The notes beneath the pieces were generated by a model, which did not search any database, had not been told where the DNA came from, and saw nothing but the letters and a program-made list of their open reading frames with translations. DNA of 64,000 nt from Owenia fusiformis (lineage: Eukaryota; Annelida; Polychaeta; Sabellida; Oweniidae). Of the stretch, positions 48,101 through 63,454 are shown one piece after another. The DNA lies in NCBI GenBank assembly GCA_903813345.2, contig CAIIXF020000005.1:36957375-37021374 (forward strand), given 5' to 3'. Each line of letters begins with the position of its first letter. Within the stretch, counting starts at the first letter, position 1. Both the position numbers and the translations under genes were made by a program.

Positions 48101-51100
48101 ATGGATCGCAGGACCCCTAGTTTTAACGTAATCTGAATTCGAAGTTTTCGATCATTAACTTAAAAACATAAATAACAGTTATATTATTAGGTCTTTGTTT
48201 AACTTTCTGATTTGAACTATGGTTTTCGAACCAGTAAACGGGAAAATATCGTGATAGTTATGCAGCCAGTCACTACATCATTAGTCAATGCATGCTGCCA
48301 TCTAGGAACAGAAATCAATGAAGCTTAAAATTTGGTCATTTTTGGGTTATTTCTACAAGGGATTTGACTGAAAATGTGTCAAATTGTTACAGGTAACTTA
48401 CCCTGACTATTTAAACTTTTAGAAAATAAATGTATATCAATTCCGCAGAGATTGACCAAAATAGTTGATTCTGCAATTCTGCTTACCAATGCAAATTCCG
48501 TCCCCCCTCTGCAGACACGGAATCCTGGGGGCAGTGATATATTCAAACCCTAACTCCATTATCTTATTTTTTACTCATGCATATAAATATTCATCAATAT
48601 GTCATTATTAAATAATAGAGCCTGGCCCTCTGAACTGGGGATGGGGGACCAATTTTTTGTTTACATAAATATGTTATTTTAATTTCAGATTAATACATTT
48701 GGTGCTCGCTTACACGGGTCAGGGTGCCATGTATTCAATCGGAAGAGTGACCAGCTGCGAGGTGCATTCCATTCTGCTGTTGATAGATACTTACACCCTC
48801 CCCCATTTAAGTAAGTTCTGCAATCAGAATCCTGTTTTTTTTCACTATAAATCGTAGGCAAATGTAATGATGCTTTCACTTCATGATAATCTTGAGGAAA
48901 AAGATGTAGAAAAACTGATTTTTTCATAATTTTTTAAAATAAAATAAAAGTTTGCTGTTATCATGGTTATTTTTGTATATATTTTTTTATAGTGCATCTT
49001 CAGTGATATCTTTATGTTATTTGTTTCCAGGAAAAGTCGACCAGATCAGATGGCGGGTCAAGAAGTTTCATCGAATGCTTCTTTTGTAGCTCAAAATATT
49101 AACCTCGCTGTTCTAAATAAAACTAACAAAATGCCACCAATGAAATCAAAGACTCAAAATCGATCGAAACCAAAGGAGCAAATGTCTATGTCAATGAATG
49201 GCAATCAGTTCGGGGGCCATAATATTAATCTGCAGTCTAATGTGAATGGGAGTCACGGTCAATTGAGAATTGGCACAAAGCGTAAACACAGCACAGACAA
49301 TATCAGCTCAGGAGCGGCTACGTCAAACCCTTCTTTGACACAATTCACGGGGAATATCAACATGGCGAACAATGCTAATGCTAACCTTCCAATATCTATA
49401 GCTATTCCCAGTGGTATAAGTCTCAACCTTAGTTCCTCCACTCTTAGTAGTCTTAATGCAAATCTCACGAGCACTACAACTGCAAATAATCAGGTCCAGA
49501 TACAGACTGGTAAAAATAATGTGAACTACATTAAAGACTTGAGTATAGTAGTGACAAACATTGAAGGGAGTGTTGCTAATGGCCAGCTGGTGACAATTCC
49601 TAGCTCCAGTCTCAACCTCTCTAATGCCACACACTTGCAGCTCACAAATATAGCCAATCAGAAACCTACGACTGACAGTGCCAAAAGACAGAAAAATGGT
49701 ACACCAAATATGACATTTCAGGCTCCTTCGGGCGGAATGATAGACTTAGCGAATAGCAATCTATTAACAAACCTAGCCAATAATGCAGTAATTCTAGATA
49801 ACTCAAATATCCAAAAGATCTCCCAGATGAAGGGTGTACCCAGTAATGTAACCATGACAACAGTTGCTATGGGAAGTACTGCCATGTCCCCACCCCAGTC
49901 TAGTCCCTCTACTACCCCCAGTCCAGCTTTCAGGGCTGTAAGTACACCAGTTTTATTGCATTCTGCATGTCTTACCAGAGAAAGGTTAATTTAGATGAAG
50001 ACTTGACTTAAAGCTATGATCTGATTGTACATTTAAAGTTAGTTAGTTTGTGACTTGGCATTAATCTTTAACTGTTACTGCCATTTTGAATAAGATACCT
50101 GAACCGTACTGCAATTTTCTGATAAGAAAAACCCTTAAAAGTAAGATACTTAACTTAAAAATATAAAAACATGAGAAGATGTATAGGTCCATGATCTTAA
50201 AAAGTGTAGAAGAATCAGTTGACGTATGTTTTTAATACTATTTGTTTCCAGGAATCTGTAAGTCCCCAAGTCACAGCCGCATCACCCTTGCCTAATGGTG
50301 TCCCAGTGTCACATCTGGCATCACATCTGACACCTCATTCCATAGAATCCTCTCAAAACAGTGCAATGTCAAACTCCTTAACAGCTGGTAAGTGCAATGT
50401 CAAACTCCCTTATAACTGGTAAGTGCAATGTCAAACTCTAACAGCTGGTTATTGTAATGTCAAACACCAAAACAGCTGTACAAAACAACAGTAATGTCAA
50501 ACTCTCTTAACAGCTAGTAGGTGTAATGTCAAACTCTAACAACATGTAGTTGCAAAATCAAAGCCTAAACAGATAAGTATTTCATAAAAAAGTCTCTGTA
50601 CCAAAGTTTGAACCTCCATAATCCCATGTTCACTGCACGAAAACACCCGTATATTGCCTTGCTATCAATTGTATTTAATAATTTTGAATCATTAGTTTAA
50701 TTCTTGTGTCATGCAATTGCTGAACATAAAATAATACTTAACAGTTTTTCTTCATCAGTTTTGATTGCTTGACAGCTGACATAGCCTTCTAATTGAGATT
50801 AATATTGTGATTGTAATTCCAGGAAGCATAAACTCAGGATCTCAGGCCATTAACTTGAATCTACAAAAAACATTGAAGCAACAAACATTGAATAAACAGT
50901 TACAACAGCAACAACTACAACAACAACAGGGAGGTGGGGTAGCCATTAACCTAACCCAGGCTCAGGCTGATCAGGTTCTGACAGGGGGAACATTCCATAG
51001 GGTAAGAAGCACAGGCACCCCGGGACAATTCACTAACATACAAATCCAGCCAAAACATGGCTCAGCACGCAGTAAAACTATTAAAAGTCACATGATTCAG

Positions 51101-51244
51101 CCTGTCTCGTTGACGTTTCCAATATCCCAGGGTGTCTCAGGAATGGCACCCCCACAGACTCAATCTAGGCTGTTTATTCAGAATGAAGATCGGCGCAAGT
51201 GCGATGTCCTCCAAACCAATTCTCCATCAAATGTGATCACGTAG
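42115..51244 (+). CDS. ATXN7: Ataxin-7-like SAGA complex subunit (Sgf73 family), complete
   Basis: Eleven exons (42115-42202, 42374-42442, 43137-43241, 44710-45588, 45770-45958, 46101-46233, 46821-46962, 48689-48810, 49031-49937, 50252-50387, 50823-51244) total 3192 nt, giving 1063 aa. The N-terminal box GQPWSLWEES is followed by an Sgf73-type zinc finger (C71, C74, H86, H91; VVCEKCGQ then KTHLEQRH). The SCA7 domain spans ~381-443 (HCGVIGPDGKNC, RSLTCKTHALSLRR). A third conserved block lies at ~536-575 (FGARLHGSGCHVFNR). The rest is Ser/Thr/Asn-rich and disordered. In SAGA this protein anchors the H2B deubiquitinase module, and the SCA7 domain contacts nucleosomes. There is no N-terminal polyglutamine as in human ATXN7; a short Q-rich stretch sits near residue 950. 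It could equally be called an ATXN7/ATXN7L1-3 co-orthologue. Confidence 0.95.
43462..43495. repeat. Short hairpin, CATGGGCTTTC type
   Basis: ACATGGGTTTTCAA with TTGAAAGCCCATG around a CTCT-type loop. Related to 15690-15737 and 28573-28606. In ATXN7 intron 3. Confidence 0.6.
46255..46450 (+). repeat. Dispersed repeat, copy 2
   Basis: Shares GCACTGATGGGAGTGTG, GCCATATAAATCTTGTCATTG, CCAGGAAAATTGCTTACC and CAGACTAGTGCCTAG with 3960-4140. In ATXN7 intron 6. Confidence 0.6.
47223..48119. mobile_element. Non-autonomous hAT-like transposon (~0.9 kb)
   Basis: Terminal TAGGGGTCC and GGACCCCTA are flanked by an 8-bp near-duplication (TTTTTAAC left, GTTTTAAC right, 7/8). Subterminal CGATACGATACAT and TATCGATA repeats occur at both ends. 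A 10-plus G run lies near 47322. No transposase frame. In ATXN7 intron 7. Confidence 0.82.
50361..50545 (+). repeat. 31-bp tandem array straddling the ATXN7 exon-10 donor
   Basis: The last 27 nt of exon 50252-50387 plus its donor form unit 1 (GTGCAATGTCAAACTCC...CTGGTAA). Unit 2 has an intact CTGGTAAGTG donor 31 nt downstream (GT at 50419), unit 3 a decayed CTGGTTATT (GT at 50448), and further units follow in the intron. Confidence 0.88.
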
Positions 51245-52505
51245 CAGTAGTTAAAGCAGACGTAGTTCTTGCAGATTATATTAAACTGAACATATTGAAG
51301 AGATTAAGAACAGGAAATTAATTAATATGAATACTGAATAGTATAATATAATCTGTGGCATCATATTGCCATTCGTCACACTAGGGGGGCATACCTTGTC
51401 TATTTTCCAGACAAAACCTGTTGGTATGGTGATGGGAGCATGCTGTATCAGGTGTTATTAGTTGTTTTTAAAAGATCTGAATCTGAAGTTGTTTGTGTCA
51501 TAGAAGCGACTCTGATAAAACCATCAAATCTATTTAGTTTGTCTGAAACTCCATGGAACTGTGTAACATGCTGTTGTTCTTTGCTGGTGTGACATACTTG
51601 TGTGACATGCTGATGTGACTGTCTAGTACAACATGCTGGTGTGACAGTCTAGTATGACATGCTGGTGTGACATGCTGTTGTGACATTACTTTACATGATT
51701 TGATGTTTTCATTAGAATCAAATTGCTGCATATATGCATTTGCCATCATGTTACTTTGTTGCATTTTCTAATCACTGTTGGTTAATCATATTTTATTTGG
51801 TTGATCCCTCAGATTGAAATCATGGATCTGATTCCCAAAATTACACTTCACCTTGCCTGCATTGATCATGAATCCAAATTCTTTTTCCCAAAGTAAACCA
51901 TCAATGTTCAATCAAATCAATCAAAATTTGGAATGGTTTTACTGCATGTATTTTTAATCAGATATCTAAATTTTTTCTGAACATAAAATAAGATAGTAAA
52001 GAAAATCTTATCATGCTTTACAGTGTGAGATTCTTCAGGATACTACAAATATTTATCAACATTTTCAGATTATGCAACAGTTGTTTCATGAGTGGCAGGT
52101 AAATTACTAAAAATAAATTATTCCACACAGCTGATTCATGAGAATGTGTCTTTTGACTGCTCACTATGTAAATACAGGGTCTTCATTAATTAGACCTACT
52201 GGTAATTGTGATATTAGTTATGCAATTAGCCAACCAAATACCTCCCATTTGAATGTTCAATAATGTTTGTAACGTCACCGTAGTGATGGCTGATTAAAAT
52301 AATATAGTCAAACTGTGTTCTGATTCTGTAATCATGTAATGAATTAGTTGGTCAGCTGAGAGGCAATTTTCAGTTAAGCTTAGGTATTAAGTGTCTTATA
52401 AGGATCGTTCAATACGACAGCATTTCAAAAAATTTGAGCCAACCTTATTTGGTGCTGAATAATGTTGAATATGTTATTATATAACAGTATTGTATTTGTT
52501 TATAT
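51245..52505 (+). other. ATXN7 3'UTR and flank
   Basis: No gene seen. A short degenerate repeat with GACATGCTGGTGTGACA occupies about 51585-51685. No strong AATAAA is close to the stop; candidates further on are AATAAA at 53636 and 55190. Confidence 0.6.
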
Positions 52506-52509
52506 GGAC

Positions 52510-53520
52510 CTGTGCTGTGAGTGCTACCTGGAACTGTCATGGGTGCTTCATAGAACAGTCATGAGTGCTTCACTAAACTGTGCTGTGAGTGCTACATGAA
52601 ACTGTGTCGTGAGTGCTTCATGACACTGCCATGAGTGCTTCATGGAACAGTCATGAGTGCTTCATGAAACTGTGCTGTGAGTGCTACATGAAACTGTGCT
52701 GTGAGTGCTACATGAAATTGTGTCGTGAGTGCTTCATGACACTGCCATGAGTGCTTCATGGAACAGTCATGAGTGCTTCATGAAACTGTGTCGTGAGTGC
52801 TTCATGACACTGCCATGAGTGCTTCATGGAACAGTCATGAGTGCTTCATGAAACTGTGCCATGAGTGCTACATGAAACTGTGCTGTGAGTGCTACATGAA
52901 ACTGTGCCATGAGTGCCACATGAAACTGTGCCATGAGTGCTACATGAAACTGTGCCATGAGTGCTTCATGACACTGCCATGAGTGCTACATGAAACTGTG
53001 CTGTGAGTACTTCATGACACTGCAATGATTGCTACATGAAACTGTGATGTAAGTGCTACATGAAACTGTGTTGTGAGTGCTTCATGACACTGCAATGATT
53101 GCTACATGAAACTGTGATGTAAGTGCTACATGAAACTGTGCTGTGAGTGCTACATGAAATTGTGTCGTGAGTGCTTCATGACACTGCCATGAGTGCTTCA
53201 TGGAACAGTCATGAGTGCTTCATGAAACTGTGCCATGAGTGCTACATGAAACTGTGCCATGAGTGCTACATGAAACTGTGCCATGAGTGCTACATGAAAC
53301 TGTGCTGTGAGTGCTACATGAAACTGTGTTGTGAGTGCTTCATGACACTGTGCCATGAGTGCTACATGAAACTGTGCCATGAGTGTCATATGGAACCGTG
53401 CCATGAGTGCTTCATGATACTGTATGTGCTTTATGGAACTTTGCACATGTGCAACATGGAACTGCCATTAGTGCTACATGGAACTGTGCACCGAGTGCTT
53501 CATGGAACCGAATCGTGCAT
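52510..53520. repeat. 24-bp minisatellite (~40 units)
   Basis: Units of GAGTGCTACATGAAACTGTG plus CCAT/CTGT/TCGT variants. Because 24 is a multiple of 3, several frames stay open on both strands, giving an apparent CHECYMKL octapeptide repeat. Blocks of unit types recur, for example the segment at 52590-52770 and again near 53140-53220, showing higher-order duplication. Confidence 0.93.
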
Positions 53521-56160
53521 ACTTTGTCCGTAGATATTATGGGCAGCTAATTTATTGAGAATTAAATTATCAAAATGAGAAGCATTAATAGTTAGATATT
53601 GAGTATTGATAGTATATCGAATGACAGCTCTGTGCAATAAAATTGCCTAAATAGTGTATGCTGTCAAGTCCTGGAATGTATTTCTGATTGAATTATTTAT
53701 TTCAATAATGTAGTCGAATAATCAATTGTTAAATACTTTTCCCAAAGTGCCACTGTGATCGATCATAAGACATTTAGAAGAATAAAAAATTTGTATTTCA
53801 ATGAAGTCAAAACTCTTTAATGTAAGCCTGCACAAGTATTAAGATTTTCTAGACACTTCATTCCAATATCAAAAACATGTTTTCGGGAAGCATGAATGAC
53901 ATGAATAATATGTAGAAAAAACTTAGTTAAAAAACAAACACAGAGTATGTATTTGCAGTATTATATTTCCATAACTGATTATGAAATGATCAAATCTTTA
54001 ATGAATTGTTGATAGTTTGGAATAATATCGACCATAAATCAGAAAATGTTCACCTTGTGAAGTGTATGACACCTAATCGAATTATTTTGCTAATTTTTGT
54101 ACATCTGGCATGACTTAATGTGATAGCTATATTATATTTTTACTTAACAGTACAAGGTGACAAATACTTGTTTCACTCTTTTTCTGATAGACAGGTTTTG
54201 GGACACCCTGTATGCTCCTCTACATCTAATGTTAATGACTCCTATAGATGGCAGTTCAATAGTGGCCTATTCTTCACTTCCTGTCTCATTGGTCATTTGT
54301 TAACTCTGATCAAACTCAAAATATAATACAATGAGTCAATTCAATATCAAAAGATCTAAGATGTTATCTATCCTTGAAGCAGTACAGTGATACCTGTAAA
54401 GGGGAACACCTCTGAAAGTGGAGCAGCTCTGTAAGTGGAACACATAGTGGAACACTTAAGAGTCCCAAGATCAACTGAACCTCTATAAGTGGAAACCTTC
54501 CAAGTGGAACACTTTTTGGAAGTACCAGACTTACCAAAGGTCTTCCACTTAGACAGGTTTTACTGTATCTGTTAAACATTACATTATTTTAATGCGATCA
54601 TTCTTACATGCCATCTATGGAGTTCCTTTGACTTCAATTAGATACTATCATTTGGTTTTTAACATGACATGTCTCCTTTTGGTTGGACACATTACAAACA
54701 CTCTGTGGTTTAATCTTGCACTTTTTAGAATAGAAAGCAATAATGTATGAAATCGATGAACTTTTGTGTCTTACAAATAAGGTTTTAATAATGTGTTTCT
54801 TGTTTTCATTTGTTTAAATATGTTAGGAAAACAAATGTCTGATGTTTTGCTAATTTTTATTTTGTTCCATTTGTGGAGCCACATTGTGCATGTGTATTAG
54901 TTCTCATCTCATAATATAGAGGGCACCACTAGCTGTATGGGCAATGTGGTCTACAAGTGAAGTAAAGTAAGCCAGAAAAGGTTACAATTTCAAAAGCTCT
55001 ACTGGCACAATGTTTTCCTAATATAACTGTTACTGAATGTATACTTGCTCAGTTTATCTGTTAATTTGTTAAGTTGTATATGTTTTCTAATCAGTTATGT
55101 GTTGTTGTGCATCCTATGCAAAATAATGTGAAGAATTGGTACATACATGTATATATTGTTACCAAAGAGTATCATGGGAAATATGCTAAAATAAAGGGCC
55201 TGATGAAACTAGATTATTGTACACAATGGCCATGAAATTAAGTCAGTGTGTTGTTTGTTATTGTTGGTAAAAATGTTGTCAAACAAAACAAGAATTACTT
55301 TTTTTTTAAATTATTTTTTATTATTTACTTATTTTGCATTACAAAGTGCACATGTGCTAGTGGGTGGGCATAAGTGTTATCAGCCACATTCTAATTTGGC
55401 CCAATGATTCACTAAGCACAGTCTGTGTAACCTATGTCGCTGAATATGTCATCCTCTTGTACAATATACAATATTTTTACAACACATTTAGGTGAGACGA
55501 CTATTTAACCACTCGAATCCCAGGCTCTAAAATCAGTTGAAATCGGAGAATTTTTCATTTTTGCCAGTTTTGATATTTTACTACACACAGTCATATACAA
55601 CAGGTGGTGCTCATCTTAGTAAAATTAAATGGCTAAGTTCATTTCTACACATTTTAAAACAAGTTTTGTGTAAATCGGATGAAAATTGTTCAAATAAGAG
55701 CAATTTTAGTGAAACATATTGTCACTCTTGGTAGTCAAGGGGTTAAGAAACATATGTGGATCAAAATCTGAATATAAAGAAGACAAATCAGAGTGAGAAT
55801 TCATGATACACTATCAAATGTATTAAGAATACAGTGTACAAGCCGGAAAACCATGTCAAACCAACCAGATCAGGAACTTCCCAAACAGCAAAACTCAGGA
55901 TTTTCTCTCAGTCAATGTACTCCTCCTATGAAACCTATACAAACACCCATCACTCAATTTAAACCCTTCATTGTCAATACTGCCAATCTCTATCCTTGTG
56001 ATGAATTTGTATCGCTCCATATTGGAACCATTTTACCTTAAAAATGTTACACTGTGAACAATGAATGTGAAAATTGCATGTTGCTTTGTAGTTGTAATGT
56101 TGATGACCACATCGATGAGCAGTCAAACGTTAATGATAATTTATCATAGATATGTGTAAT
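53521..56160. other. Intergenic DNA between ATXN7 and CCDC77
   Basis: Nothing gene-like recognised apart from AATAAA signals at 53636 and 55190. A mariner-type end GGTTTTGGGACACCCTGTA lies at 54194-54212 without a clear partner. The family C element is listed separately. Confidence 0.6.
54385..54565. mobile_element. MITE family C, GGAACAC-type copy (181 bp)
   Basis: Starts CAGTGATACCTGTAAAGGGG and ends AGACAGGTTTTACTG, with TA on both sides. The interior has inverted GTGGAACAC/TCTTCCACTT. The best-preserved ends of the family here. Confidence 0.82.
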
Positions 56161-56164
56161 ATAC

Positions 56165-56285
56165 TTTATCAAGCTCTGGTGGTGACATATTGTTATAGTC
56201 TCCAACTTTTTGTGGACGGAGTTCGGTGCTTGATGTTCGCTGTGTCTGTAATAAATTGCAGGTGGTGACATTTTTCATGTTAATG
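56165..56285. mobile_element. MITE family B copy, reversed
   Basis: GGTGGTGACATATTG, CTCCAACTTTTTGTGGAC and GCAGGTGGTGACATTTT are the inverse of the other family B copies. Confidence 0.8.
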
Positions 56286-56387
56286 CCTTGTCATGAATTT
56301 TCCCCGTTATGATGGAACCTAATTGTAATAAACAGGGATCAACAAAATACAGTCACAAAAGATAACGGCAACTCCGCGGAGTAGCAA

Positions 56388-57087
56388 ATCCCAACGAACA
56401 AAATATCAATTACCGAATTCCAATCAATTATACTCATTACTTTGGTTAAAATTGAAAAATTTAGATTTTAGAATTGCAAATTCCTGCAAAGCAGCCATTT
56501 TGAATTTTCTGAGGTACAAATCTGAAAAATAATACCATAATTGTGATCTACTCCAAATTCCTTCAATTTGAGTATTATATAGCCATACTTTGAAGGGATC
56601 GAAAAATTATTGCGAAATCGTACATTAGACGGCCATTTTGAATTTAACTAGGCTCGAATCAGAAAAAAGATACAATATTTGCAATCTACTCTTAATTGCC
56701 TTTCATTTGAGTATAATAAAGCTATACTTCAGAAAGATCTAAAAATTAGCGAAAATTTCTGTTTTCCTGACCCTGAAAAACACGGAATATATGTGAAATA
56801 GATAGATGTTGCGAATATACTACCAAAATTTCAAACAATAATATTAATTACTTTGGTTTAGAATGAAAAATTTATGATTTTTGCGAAAAAGTTCCATCAT
56901 TTTTGAAGCGGCGGCCATCTTGAATAAATTTTTTTTGTGTAAAACTTCATCAATATACATATTTCCACCAAATATGAAGAAAATCCGTCAACTAAAATTT
57001 GAGTTATCTTACGGACGGACGGACGGACTGACTGACGGACGGACGGAGGGCTTCACTATATCCCTACCGAACTTCGTTCGTTGGGAT
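56388..57087. mobile_element. Family D element (700 bp) with ACGG microsatellite
   Basis: ATCCCAACGAAC at the left end is answered by GTTCGTTGGGAT at the right. The interior contains two diverged direct segments with CCATTTTGAATTT and an ACGGACGGACGG run at 57014-57052 just before GGCTTCACTATATCCC. Ends of the same type occur at 28640-28680 and near 29090. Confidence 0.72.
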
Positions 57088-57159
57088 AATAAAGGCATGA
57101 CTGATGAGCAGGAATCTTCTGCCAGTTCATGTATTGAATCAACTTGGTGCTATGTCATC

Positions 57160-58365
57160 TGAACATGTCATTTACCAACTAAACATGTCATACAAACTAT
57201 GAGGTCACTAAACAAGAGATTTACCAACTGTGATGTCACTGAGCATGTTATCTACCAAGTACGAGGTCACTGAACATGTCTAGTCCCAACTATGAGGTTT
57301 GTGCATCTTCCATGTTTGAGGTCATTGAACATGTTATCTACCAACTATGAGCTCACTGAACAAGTCATCTACCAACTACTCGTACGAGGTTAATGAACAT
57401 GTCATCTTCCATGTATGAGGTCATTGAACATGTCATCTACCATGTTTGAGGTCATTGAACATGTCATCTACCATGTTTGAGGTCATTGAACATGTCATCT
57501 ACCATGTTTGAGGTCATTGAACATGTCATCTACCAACTATGAGGTCAATGAACATGTCATCTACCATGTTTGAGGTCATTGAACTTGTCCACTACCAACT
57601 ATGAGGTCATTGAACATGTCATCTACCCACTACGAGGTTAATGAACATGTCATCTTCCATGTATGAGGTCATTGAACATGTCATCTACCCACTACGAGGT
57701 TAATGAACATGTCATTTTCCATGTATGAGGTCATTGAACATGTCCACTACCAACTATGAGGTCATTGAACATGTCATCTACCCACTACGAGGTTAATGAA
57801 CATGTCATCTACCAAATATGAGGTCACTGAACATGTCAACTACCAAAAATGAGGTCGGTGAACGTGTCAACCACCAATTATGAGGTCATTGAACATATCA
57901 TCTTCCATGTATGAGGTCATTGAACATGTCATCTACCAACTATGAGGTTACTGAACATGTCATCTACCAACTATTAGGTCATTGAACATGTCATCTACCA
58001 TGTATGAGGTCATTGAACATGTCATCTACCAACTATGAGGTCATTGAACTTGTCCACTACCAACTATGAGCTCACAAAACATGTCATCTACCCACTACGA
58101 GGTTAATGAACATGTCATCTTCCATGTATGAGGTCATTGAACATGTCATCTACCCACTACGAGGTTAATGAACATGTCATTTTCCATGTATGAGGTCATT
58201 GAACATGTCATCTACCATGTATGAATTCATTGAACATGTCATCTTCCATGTATGAGGTCATTGAACATGTCATCTACCATATTTGAGGTCATTGAACATG
58301 TCATCTACCAACTATGAGGTCACTGAACATGTCATCTACCAACTATGAGATCACTGAACATGTAC
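57160..58365. repeat. 31-bp minisatellite (~38 units)
   Basis: Units of GAGGTCATTGAACATGTCAT plus an 11-bp variable part (CTACCAACTAT, CTACCATGTTT, CTTCCATGTAT, CTACCCACTAC). The TACGAGGTTAATG type alternates with the CTTCCATGTATGAGGTCATTG type in blocks (57600-57800, 58080-58200), a higher-order structure. Confidence 0.93.
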
Positions 58366-58669
58366 TAACTATCACATGGTGTGATACTAAACAATATAAA
58401 TATATCAAGTGGACCAATCCATCACTTCATTCATATCAACAGCATAAATTAAATTACTTTATGTATAATATCAATATAATGCATGGTTCTGATATACACA
58501 TATTTACATTCAAATGTACAAATATTTTAAACAACTAGATAACAGCATGGCTAAGTTGTAGCAAATCCTATCAAACATCTGATTAGTGCAGACAAGATTG
58601 CTAGAAATTATTTTTCAAATGGTAGACAGTGTCAAGTTGTACTTCCAACTATATACCAGTATATATACT

Positions 58670-59003
58670 GGGTGTCCCAAAGAAATTGTACCCAAATGAG
58701 ATGGAAACAACTTCTTTTTTCTTGATTCATTTTTCAATTAGCAGATTAAAACTCATAGTTTATAGACTACTTCCGGAGAAATTTGACAATTTAGATGACA
58801 TGTTCTATAATAAGATCATGATCAATGCAAAATGACTTCAATTCAAAACATGGCAAAATGGGTGATGGTCCAATAAAAGCTTTTCTCTAAAACTCAAAGT
58901 TACCTAGTGAAACTTAATGTTTATGATAATTAAATTGTCTTTTTGATAACCTTTCAAGAATATGCCTTTGTTTGTCTCAGTACAATTGTTTTAGGACATC
59001 CTG
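58670..59003. mobile_element. Mariner-type MITE (TA target)
   Basis: Left end CTGGGTGTCCCAAAGAAATT and right end AATTGTTTTAGGACATCCTG are imperfect inverted repeats flanked by TA. GGTGTCCCAAA is a common mariner terminus. No transposase. Confidence 0.8.
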
Positions 59004-59459
59004 TACTACTTTTTGAGTAAAAAAGTAAGATAGCTTGCCACCATTTTCAAGATGGCCACCATATTTTTGAAAAATATGAATTTTGACGGAATCAACATCA
59101 TAAGTATTTTGTTGCATTAAAAACATATTAATATCACATACAAGTTGTTATAAAAAATTGTAAAGGTAGCCATATCAGTTGACTTTTGAGCAAAACTTGT
59201 ACTCACACAGGGCATATCTGTATAAAATACCAACAATATTGTTCCAGCAGTACATAAATTATTGCCTATATGCACTTACAGATGCACCTATGTTCTCTAT
59301 CATGTCTACATCCCCTGGAATATTGTTCATTGGGATAATGATGATAGTTTGTCACATGACCTCCTGATACCATTTCAATATATGAGAGACTTCACGTTTG
59401 AAAAAGTTTGTTCCCATGAGATCTATCTCAGTCCCCACATCCTGCAAACTTGTACTTTA

Positions 59460-63251
<3,792 letters not shown>

Positions 63252-63454
63252 TTAGCAATAAACATATTAACACAATCACAAAGGACATTGTATTGCAATA
63301 ATCAGTGATAAACACAATCATATTGGATCTTGAACTGAAATGGTCAGCAAAAAAACATAATTACACCTGTGCTGAACTGGTCAGCAATAAACACAATCAA
63401 AATGGATTTTTTGTTGAAAAATTAGTACCGTGGGTACTGGGCTCACATGGTGAC

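Noticed and set aside
52797-53533. Open frames with an octapeptide repeat, possible secreted Cys-rich protein
   Set aside because: The frames arise from a 24-bp unit, are open on both strands, and have no signal peptide or flanking exon structure.
57160-58365. CRISPR-like regular repeat
   Set aside because: Units are contiguous with no unique spacers, and the genome is eukaryotic; it is a minisatellite.
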